DNA of 12,273 nucleotides from CAYQCE01 sp964415885 (GTDB lineage Bacteria > Zixibacteria > MSB-5A5 > JAABVY01 > JAHJOQ01), in the NCBI GenBank assembly GCA_964415885.1, contig CAYQCE010000072.1, positions 1-12,273 of the forward strand. The letters run 5' to 3'. Positions 1-5,970 of the stretch are shown piece by piece (the stretch's first letter is position 1; the number at the start of each line of letters is the position of its first letter). A model generated the notes under the pieces. That model had not been told where the DNA came from. It was given only the letters and a program-made list of their open reading frames with translations, and did no database searches. A program made the position numbers and the translations under genes.

Positions 1-99
1 ATCAGGATCCGGCTTTGAAGCATACTGAGCTAAGGAAGGTATAAGCGCGTTTCAGAGATGACAGAATTCTTTGAATCGCCCTTTGTTTATGCGGCTATA

Positions 100-184
100 C
101 GGTCAGGTCACACCCGCCCGCGGCGGGCAGAAGCTGACCGAACTTCACTACCCGGCCTTCTTCAACACACCTGTGTATGCCGGG
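100..184 (-). terminator. Two GC-rich stem-loops downstream of the M1 peptidase gene
   Basis: About 30 nt beyond the stop codon a hairpin pairs CCCGGC (151-156) with GCCGGG (179-184), with ACAC/GTGT (165-168/173-176) able to pair inside it. Next, CGGTCAG (100-106) pairs with CTGACCG (134-140) around an inner CCCGCC/GGCGGG stem (113-118/122-127). Neither is followed by a T-run on the minus strand, so they may protect the 3' end or act with Rho rather than terminate by themselves. Nothing else is recognisable in 1-213. Confidence 0.35.
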
Positions 185-213
185 CTTTCAATCTCCTGTG
201 CCAAAATGATGTC

Positions 214-2481
214 TTACTCGATACAACCCGGAAGCGGATCCGGGCCGTTATCAAAGACATGCGCGATGAGATAGACGACATCATCGATATCGGCTTGGCA
301 GTCCTGATTGACATCCCCCGCGTTCACCGGGATCGGATCCGGTCCCCCCGCGAAGACATACGCAATCAGGTAAACGATATCATCGATGTCTACACCACCG
401 GATGAGTTAACATCACCCGGATTGAACTGTCCGACCGCAATAATAGAGCTGTACTGCTCGGTCTCCCAGTCACCGGTGTTGTCCTCAACTCGAGCCGTAA
501 ACGTAAGTGGCCCCGCCTGCGTCGGGTAGCCCTCGATTCGCCCCGTGTGCTGATCGAGTGTCACGCCATTCGGAAGCGAGCCGGATATGATCGAGAACTC
601 GTAAGGTTCGCTACCACCGCGGGCAATGACGGAATCGACATAGTGCTCGTACTGAACTCCGCTCGATATATCGTCGTAGATTACGTGGAAATCGTACGCT
701 TCCCCAGCGACAGTTTTCAGAATCCAGTCGTCATCATCGACTTCGATGCTGAGCGGCGGTCCGGATGCTTCATTCATATACAGAATGTAATCCTGACCGC
801 GCTGGTTGTTCTCCACAACGTAGCTGAACGTGTTCGTGCCATCGCTGATGTCTATATCGACGGGCATATCGAATACCTGCGGGTTGGTGCTCTGGCTTTG
901 TCTGAGATGCAGATAGATGACATAATCTCCCGGTGCATATTCCTCGTAATCATACGAGTAGCGGTACCTCGGATAGTACTCGCCGAAAATCCAGTCGTCA
1001 AAGAATGCCGTGAGGTCCATACCGGAGACGTCTTCGCACAGGTCCCTGAACTCGATTGTATTTATGTCGCCCCACTTATAGCGCGGGTCGTCGTAGTAGA
1101 CATCGAGAATGTCAAAGAAGGTTGAGTCGCCGACTACATGCCGCAGCATGTGGAGCGCCCATGCGCCCTTGTCATACACCCTGGACGAGAAAATTGACCA
1201 GACACTCGTCGTATCCTGGCACCAGATCGTTCCGCCGGCCGTGTATCTCATTCCGTTCATGTACGACTTATATGAGGTGAAACTCTCCTGGTTTTCAACC
1301 CAGAGAGCCTCGGAGTAAGTGGCGAATCCCTCGTTCATCCATATCTCATGCCAGTTTTCGCAGGTTATCATGTCGCCGTACCACTGATGACCGAGCTCGT
1401 GCATAATAATGCTCTCGTAATAGGCTCCCGAGTTAATGGAGGTATTGGTCTGGTGTTCCATTGCGCCGCCCCACGGGAACTGTGACATACCGTACTTCTC
1501 TTCAATGAACGGATACTCGCCGAACAGCGATGCGGCCACCTCGATCATATCGACCGTGACAGGAAATGAGCTCTGGGCCAGCCCAAGATTCTCGGGATAT
1601 ACCCAGTAGGTCACCGGCATGCTGTCGTTGTCGGCGGTTATGTACCAGTTGGAAAACGTATCGTAGTTTGTGACACAGATGGATACAAGATATGTCGTGA
1701 TCGGGTACTGCTCGTGCCAGTGTGTAGTCTTCGTGCCATCGCCGTTATCCACGATCGACTGCAATGTGCCATTGGATGCGCAAACGAAGTCGTCGCGATG
1801 AGTGATTATGATATCGACTGAATCCGCCTTGTCATCCGGATAATCTTTGCACGGCCACCATGTACGCGCAAAATAGGGTTCGCTCAATGTTGACGCTATC
1901 GGTGTGGGCGGCGATCCGTGATAATCGAACGAGAATGCCTGAAATCCACCAGTTGGCGGGTGGCCGTTGTAGTAGATCGTGAAACTGAATTCGTCGTTCA
2001 AATTGTATGTCTGGTCAGTTGTTATCTGGATCTTGTCACCCGTCCTCGTATAGAAGAGCTGAGTGCCTCCCTTGACTATCGAGTCTACCGTCAGATCGGG
2101 GTGCAGGTCGACCGCGAGCGATGTCAACCCGGCGATCTCGCTCTCGACGACCATCTCGACATAGCCATCTACGGTCTGAGTCGGGAAATCGATCGCGAAA
2201 TCTATCTTGTAGTACTTCGCGTCATACTCATATTGCGCGAATGCCTCGTAGAGATTGAGCTTGTCGGTTTGCAGGTCTCGAATACGCTGAAGCCGTTCGG
2301 CCTTCCCAATACGGCACAGGTCGTGACTCTGCTGGATGTACTCTCGTATTTCGGTCTCCGACATGTCGGATATCTTGCCCTTGGGCAGATGCTGGTGAGT
2401 TTGGTTGTCGGCGGGTACTGCACTGGGCGCAGCCAGAAACAGCACTGCACAGATGATTAGAGCCTGACGTGTGATGTGCAC
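214..2481 (-). CDS. Secreted M1-family zinc aminopeptidase with Ig-like and C-terminal dockerin-like modules
   Basis: A predicted exported metallopeptidase of 755 residues that should remove N-terminal amino acids from peptides outside the cytoplasm. Residues 1-24 form a signal peptide with a short basic start, a hydrophobic core and a likely cut after AVPA. The M1 signature is complete: a GGAMEH exopeptidase motif at 338-343, zinc ligands H361, H365 and E384 with catalytic E362 in HELGH, and a likely catalytic Tyr at Y436 (YDKGAW). Residues about 603-684 resemble a putative Ig (He_PIG) domain. Residues 688-755 hold two dockerin-like repeats (GDVNSSGGVDIDD, GDVNQDCQADIDD). The start is GTG, chosen because AAGGAGGA lies 5 nt upstream and a signal peptide follows at once. 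Zn peptidase activity is known for the family; dockerin-mediated attachment is inference. The substrate cannot be told from sequence. Confidence 0.93.
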   Translation of the reverse strand: MHITRQALIICAVLFLAAPSAVPADNQTHQHLPKGKISDMSETEIREYIQQSHDLCRIGKAERLQRIRDLQTDKLNLYEAFAQYEYDAKYYKIDFAIDFPTQTVDGYVEMVVESEIAGLTSLAVDLHPDLTVDSIVKGGTQLFYTRTGDKIQITTDQTYNLNDEFSFTIYYNGHPPTGGFQAFSFDYHGSPPTPIASTLSEPYFARTWWPCKDYPDDKADSVDIIITHRDDFVCASNGTLQSIVDNGDGTKTTHWHEQYPITTYLVSICVTNYDTFSNWYITADNDSMPVTYWVYPENLGLAQSSFPVTVDMIEVAASLFGEYPFIEEKYGMSQFPWGGAMEHQTNTSINSGAYYESIIMHELGHQWYGDMITCENWHEIWMNEGFATYSEALWVENQESFTSYKSYMNGMRYTAGGTIWCQDTTSVWSIFSSRVYDKGAWALHMLRHVVGDSTFFDILDVYYDDPRYKWGDINTIEFRDLCEDVSGMDLTAFFDDWIFGEYYPRYRYSYDYEEYAPGDYVIYLHLRQSQSTNPQVFDMPVDIDISDGTNTFSYVVENNQRGQDYILYMNEASGPPLSIEVDDDDWILKTVAGEAYDFHVIYDDISSGVQYEHYVDSVIARGGSEPYEFSIISGSLPNGVTLDQHTGRIEGYPTQAGPLTFTARVEDNTGDWETEQYSSIIAVGQFNPGDVNSSGGVDIDDIVYLIAYVFAGGPDPIPVNAGDVNQDCQADIDDVVYLIAHVFDNGPDPLPGCIE

Positions 2482-2485
2482 CGTG

Positions 2486-2493
2486 TCCTCCTT
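2486..2493 (-). promoter_or_regulatory. Shine-Dalgarno site setting the GTG start of the M1 peptidase gene
   Basis: Read on the minus strand this is AAGGAGGA, with 4-5 nt before a GTG codon at 2481-2479. The strong site and correct spacing support GTG as the true start, and the signal peptide begins directly at it. Confidence 0.75.
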
Positions 2494-2643
2494 CCGATCA
2501 GGCAGTCCTGTACCCTATTTCGGTAGCATGTCTGCTTGATTTAACAGTATGGGATGTACCTTCTTAGATAATAACGCTGCTCAAAGCTGCGAAGTTTGCC
2601 CGATGCTCCGCACAGATGGCAGGTCTAACTGCTTAACCTGAAT

Positions 2644-2671
2644 AAGATACGAATAATATCCACATTGTCAA
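2644..2671 (-). promoter_or_regulatory. Candidate sigma70-type promoter for the M1 peptidase gene
   Basis: On the minus strand a perfect TTGACA (2671-2666) is followed after 16 nt by TATCTT (2649-2644), a 4 of 6 match to the -10 box. This would give a leader of about 155 nt before the GTG start. A second TTGACA lies at 2722-2717 with a weaker TCCAAT 17 nt downstream. The rest of 2482-2775 shows no gene. Promoter consensus in this lineage is uncertain, so this is only a candidate. Confidence 0.4.
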
Positions 2672-2858
2672 AGCCAATTATCATCTCTAAATTATTGGAC
2701 GGGCTTTACTTCGTCTTGTCAAGGTGGACTGCGCATTTCAAGGGAGCAGACAACAGAAAATCCGGGAAGGCTATGGGGCCTGTTCAGAAAGAATGCTCAG
2801 TTACGCTCAGTCAGCTCCTGCGCGTCGAAGAGGACTGTTGAAAAGACGCATGAGATGT

Positions 2859-2975
2859 CGGTCTTTGCGAGTGAGCGTAGCGAGTGCGGCAGTCTCAACG
2901 TTGCCGTATGGTGTTGCCGGACTACGAGGTCGCCACGTCGCCCCGCTCTTGCGGGACTCCTCGCGATGATGGGTC
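2859..2975. repeat. Inverted pair of TTGCGAG...GCGGCAGTCTC-type repeats
   Basis: The left copy runs on the plus strand from about 2859 to 2896 (GTCTTTGCGAGTGAGCGTAG, continuing to GCGGCAGTCTC). The right copy lies on the minus strand from about 2975 to 2924 and reads CATCGCGAGGAGTCCCGC, then GGGGCGACGTGGCGACCTC. Both resemble the intergenic repeat of the form ATTGCGAGGAGcgaaGCGACGTGGCAATCTC seen in many bacterial genomes (from memory). A perfect CCCGC-TCTT-GCGGG hairpin (2942-2955) sits inside the right copy. The copies differ from each other, so this is not a recent duplication. Confidence 0.5.
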
Positions 2976-3060
2976 TTCTATTGAGGCTCACTCACTCAAC
3001 AGACGCCGTAAGCGTGTCGAACCTGATTCCGTGGCCTCATAAACAACGGGGATTTGAAAG

Positions 3061-3105
3061 ACGCCAGATCACACGTCCACTCAACGCGGACGCGGGATCT
3101 GGCGT
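3061..3105. repeat. Perfect 10-bp inverted repeat with an inner stem
   Basis: ACGCCAGATC (3061-3070) pairs with GATCTGGCGT (3096-3105). Inside, CGTCC (3074-3078) pairs with GGACG (3088-3092). The result is a long two-part stem-loop, stable as DNA cruciform or RNA on either strand. It lies just inside the right end of the MITE-like element and is probably part of it. Confidence 0.65.
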
Positions 3106-3124
3106 AACGAGCTTTTTCAACAGG

Positions 3125-3141
3125 CCCAGGTTCTGCCTGGG
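3125..3141 (-). terminator. Stem-loop just downstream of the cohesin/dockerin gene
   Basis: CCCAGG (3125-3130) and CCTGGG (3136-3141) form a perfect 6-bp stem with a 5-nt loop, 26 nt past the stop codon of the minus-strand gene. No clear T-run follows, so it is only a weak terminator candidate. It abuts the right end of the MITE-like element. Confidence 0.3.
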
Positions 3142-3167
3142 TTCACATATTGGCAGTCTATCGTGTC

Positions 3168-5537
3168 TTACTTGCCGGATTCTTGCGGCTTGACTTCCTC
3201 ATTCTGGAAAGTATGTACCGCGGGTCGAATTTCGTCTTCAGCCAGCGCACCGATCTTGGCTGTGCACGGCTCCGGACCGCCCATGAAGACGTAGTTGATG
3301 AGATACACTATGTCGTCTACATCAACCTGACCGTGAGAACAATTCACATCTCCTACCCAGGATCTCGGACAGGGTGCGGGGCCATTGTTAAACACATATT
3401 CGACGAGATACACGATGTCGTCGATATTGATACTGCCTTCGCAGTCAGCGTCGCCGAACATCCAGACGTACATGTCAACGGTCACCTCTACAGGGCTGTT
3501 CACCGCGCCCGGTGACAGCACCAGGAATGACCCGGTCGTCTTGCCCGGTGGAAGAAGAAACCCGTTGACTCCGACGAATGCGCTATTGGGGACCGTGCCG
3601 GTGTCAGGCTCGACATCGAGCCACGACACACTCTCCGAGACCGACCACTGCATACATCCTCCGACAAGGTTCCGGATCGTCAGCGGTTGCTCGGCCGTGC
3701 CGACCTGGTTTTCCTGGAAAATGAACTCGTAGTGCGTCTGCTCGACATTGAGTTCCGGAGTCTGAGTCTGCTCGTTAATGTTCAGCACAACTTCGACTGT
3801 CTCCGGCGGAGTAATCGAGAATATTGGATTGAAGATAACGGTGTCGATGTACGTTCCCAGTACCAGCCCGTCGATATCCACGATCGCGTAAGCCGTGTCA
3901 TCATTTGGCGCATTGGATGGATCTATAGTCAGCCACGGGGCGTCCCACACGGCTGTCCAGTACATATCCTCGCCACCTGCATTGAACACCTCAAAACCGG
4001 TTGGTTCGAGTGGCGGCCAGTTGAAGCACTCCCATGACTCTATCACCAGCGAGCTGGGAGAAACGGTCAGCTCCGGCGGATTCTCCATCATCCAGAATGT
4101 CACCGGAAGGCGTTTCGGTGCCTCAAGCGCATTCGGCGAATCTACAATCAGTGTGTCATAGTGGAAGCCGAGCGAAAGTGTTGTATCCTCGAGGAAATGA
4201 ACTGTCGGATATCCGGTCTCGCCGGAAACAACCGCACCCGAGTCTGGATCGAAAGTCATAAGTCCGCGGACCGACTCCAGAGTGTATTGCAGATAATCGC
4301 CGCCGACATTTGAGATTACTACCGGTCTTGAGTACGGATTCTGTCCGAATGAAGCAGCACAGTAGAAACTGTCCGGGCTCACTTCAAGAATCGGAATGCC
4401 GGAGACAATGGTCAGCTTGACCGGTGCGACCTGCGGAGAATTGGTTGCCGCCGGGTCGGTCACGACGACCGTATCATAGTACTCGCCAAACATCATGCCG
4501 GTGATATCGACCATAAGCTGTGTCGAGTCGCCGGGTCCGCCACTGTAATCCGACAATGTGAGCCACGGCTCGGAGTTTGAGGCTGTCCAACTTAGCGTTC
4601 CGGCTCCGATATCATTGACTATCAGCCATTTCGGATCGGGGTTGATCGAATCCTGCTGTGCCGTGAACTGGAAACTGCCCGGCACGAGTTGTATTACCGG
4701 CGGAGGTACTATGACCTCCAGATTGACCACCACCTCCTGCGGGGAATTGGTGGCATTCGGATCTGTGAGTGTGATCGTGTCCGCATAAGTCCCGACACCC
4801 AGCCCGGATATATCGACCAGCAATTGAACATTGGATGGCGCGGTTCCTGTGTCCGGATCGACTGTCAGCCAGCTCGAGTTCCACGATGCCGACCAGCTCA
4901 GATGCTGACCGCCGCCATTCGTGATCTCGAGAACCTGCGGTGTCGGATTCGAGCCGCCATCAAAGGCGGAGAAGCCGAACTCGGTGTCTGAAAGTATGAA
5001 CTCGGGCGGTGGCTGCGGTTCGCCGATGATGATCCTACCCTGCATATACTGAGGCGGATAACCCACTTCGGTGTCGGTCGCGTTCAGCTTGAACGCTCCT
5101 GCAGGAGGTACGAACCCCGAGTCGATATAGATAAACTGATCTTCCGCCCCGGCATCCGCCGTGAACCACATCGTCGCCATAAGGCTGTCACCCGGCTGAA
5201 TCGGTGGCTCGAAAACGCTGATGATACCGAGCAGGACATTGAAGTTGGCCTGATCAATATTGATGTACTTAGCCGAGATGTGTGAGGCGTTTGATCCAAT
5301 CCACGATACGGAATCGAGGAAAACATCCGGATCGTTCCAGTAGAATCCTGCCGAAACACCCTGCACCAGTTGGTCGCTGTACATTGTGATCGGGACAGCG
5401 AAGTGATCTCCGGCGTCTACGTTGACTACGCCGACTCTCATAGTGTCAGGTATGCCTGAATCCTGACCGTACGCCGACGTCAGCAGCCCCAGAGTCAGAA
5501 AAACAGACAGGACCGCGAACAGTTGCTTCCTATGCAT
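3168..5537 (-). CDS. Secreted multidomain protein: cohesin-like domain, five BACON/Ig-like repeats, dockerin-like C-terminus
   Basis: A predicted exported structural or adhesive protein of 789 residues; no catalytic motif is visible. Residues 1-25 are a signal peptide (MHRKQLFAVLSVFLTLGLL, cut near AYGQ). Residues about 27-170 have the pattern of a cohesin-like beta domain (GDHFAVPITMYS, then DPDVFLDSVSW, then GDSLMATMWF). Five repeats of 102-108 residues begin near 175, 276, 378, 483 and 592. Several share SWxAS..SWLTVDPDTG, GTYxDTIxxTDPNATNSP and a closing VxLxV, as in BACON/abnormal-spindle-like Ig folds. Residues 693-760 form two dockerin-like repeats (GDADCEGSINIDD, GDVNCSHGQVDVDD), and a charged 29-residue tail follows. 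The frame is open to a GTG at 5570, but the ATG at 5537 has GGAGGG upstream and starts the signal peptide. A role in cell-surface assembly or protein binding is inferred. Confidence 0.88.
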   Translation of the reverse strand: MHRKQLFAVLSVFLTLGLLTSAYGQDSGIPDTMRVGVVNVDAGDHFAVPITMYSDQLVQGVSAGFYWNDPDVFLDSVSWIGSNASHISAKYINIDQANFNVLLGIISVFEPPIQPGDSLMATMWFTADAGAEDQFIYIDSGFVPPAGAFKLNATDTEVGYPPQYMQGRIIIGEPQPPPEFILSDTEFGFSAFDGGSNPTPQVLEITNGGGQHLSWSASWNSSWLTVDPDTGTAPSNVQLLVDISGLGVGTYADTITLTDPNATNSPQEVVVNLEVIVPPPVIQLVPGSFQFTAQQDSINPDPKWLIVNDIGAGTLSWTASNSEPWLTLSDYSGGPGDSTQLMVDITGMMFGEYYDTVVVTDPAATNSPQVAPVKLTIVSGIPILEVSPDSFYCAASFGQNPYSRPVVISNVGGDYLQYTLESVRGLMTFDPDSGAVVSGETGYPTVHFLEDTTLSLGFHYDTLIVDSPNALEAPKRLPVTFWMMENPPELTVSPSSLVIESWECFNWPPLEPTGFEVFNAGGEDMYWTAVWDAPWLTIDPSNAPNDDTAYAIVDIDGLVLGTYIDTVIFNPIFSITPPETVEVVLNINEQTQTPELNVEQTHYEFIFQENQVGTAEQPLTIRNLVGGCMQWSVSESVSWLDVEPDTGTVPNSAFVGVNGFLLPPGKTTGSFLVLSPGAVNSPVEVTVDMYVWMFGDADCEGSINIDDIVYLVEYVFNNGPAPCPRSWVGDVNCSHGQVDVDDIVYLINYVFMGGPEPCTAKIGALAEDEIRPAVHTFQNEEVKPQESGK

Positions 5538-5540
5538 ATA

Positions 5541-5546
5541 CCCTCC
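5541..5546 (-). promoter_or_regulatory. Shine-Dalgarno site choosing the ATG at 5537
   Basis: On the minus strand GGAGGG lies 3-4 nt before ATG at 5537-5535. The longer alternative start (GTG at 5570) has no comparable site and would put an 11-residue polar extension before the signal peptide. Spacing is a little short but acceptable. Confidence 0.6.
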
Positions 5547-5570
5547 AGACGTTTGGTTTTTTTTCTGCAC

Positions 5571-5949
5571 CTTGGATCGATTTTGTCAACGCGAAAACAG
5601 CACCAATTCAACGTCTCGATTGATTCATCCATGTACATCTTTCGCGTGACAATTGAAAGGAAATGTTCACTTTCAAGAAAGCAATACACTCGATTTTTGT
5701 CAAGGCGTTTTCGGACAGAAGGTTGTTACAAATCCGTTAGAATCCGGAGATTTTTGTTGATAAATCTCTCCGATGCCTTTCTTTTTACACTGAAAGGTAA
5801 CGTAGCCGTCGACTGTCTACTCACGGGGTTACTCCAGAGCGATTTCGAGCTGAAAGTACGGTTCCTTTCCTACTCATTTGGCCAAACTCAGTTGCGGGCT
5901 CTTCGGCGGCCGGATAATAGATACAAAGGTCATACCCGGCTGAGTCGGG
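5571..5949. other. Divergent intergenic region without a supported gene
   Basis: This separates the minus-strand cohesin/dockerin gene from the plus-strand sensor gene and should hold both promoters. It contains two near-copies, CGATTTTGTCAACGCG (5578-5593) and CGATTTTTGTCAAGGCG (5691-5707); on the minus strand each gives a perfect TTGACA, but neither has a good -10. A stem-loop pairs GAGATTT (5747-5753) with AAATCTC (5762-5768), and another pairs CCTTTC (5776-5781) with GAAAGG (5792-5797). GATAAT at 5913-5918 is a possible -10 for the plus-strand gene, with only a poor TTGCGG (5892-5897) upstream. The open plus frame across this region lacks a recognisable protein. Confidence 0.5.
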
Positions 5950-5958
5950 ATGTGTGAC

Positions 5959-5966
5959 GGAGGTGA
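5959..5966 (+). promoter_or_regulatory. Strong Shine-Dalgarno site choosing the ATG at 5971
   Basis: GGAGGTGA is a perfect anti-16S match lying 4 nt before ATG at 5971. It falls inside the frame of an ATG at 5950, so that earlier ATG would read through the ribosome site and is very unlikely to be used. Confidence 0.85.
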
Positions 5967-5970
5967 TTTC

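Larger units (their letters stand above)
2776..3127. repeat. MITE-like structured intergenic element with terminal inverted repeats
   Basis: The ends are imperfect inverted repeats: GGGCCTGTTCAGAAAG (2776-2791) and CTTTTTCAACAGGCCC (3112-3127), whose reverse complement matches at 14 of 16 positions. A related left-type copy, CTGTTGAAAAG, lies at 2835-2845. Inside are a head-to-head pair of TTGCGAG-type repeats (about 2860-2975) and a 10-bp perfect hairpin (3061-3105). No open frame inside looks like a protein, and no transposase is present. I see no convincing target-site duplication. It best fits a non-autonomous mobile or REP/BIME-like element. It occupies most of the 686-bp gap between the two secreted-protein genes. 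Confidence 0.6.

Noticed and set aside
547..1125. A 192-codon plus-strand open frame antisense to the M1 peptidase
   Set aside because: It lies wholly within a well-supported coding region and its translation shows no domain; it is a codon-bias shadow. The same holds for 1918-2460.
2724..3193. Short plus- and minus-strand open frames inside the MITE-like element
   Set aside because: Their translations are low-complexity, Arg/Ser-rich products of inverted repeats, with no transposase motif and no ribosome-binding site.
5523..5957. A 144-codon plus-strand open frame across the divergent spacer
   Set aside because: It begins inside the 5' end of the minus-strand signal-peptide gene, has unusual composition and no recognisable domain, and overlaps the Shine-Dalgarno site of the next gene.
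5950..5970. An ATG 21 nt upstream as start of the sensor gene
   Set aside because: The perfect GGAGGTGA site lies between it and the ATG at 5971, which fixes the later start.
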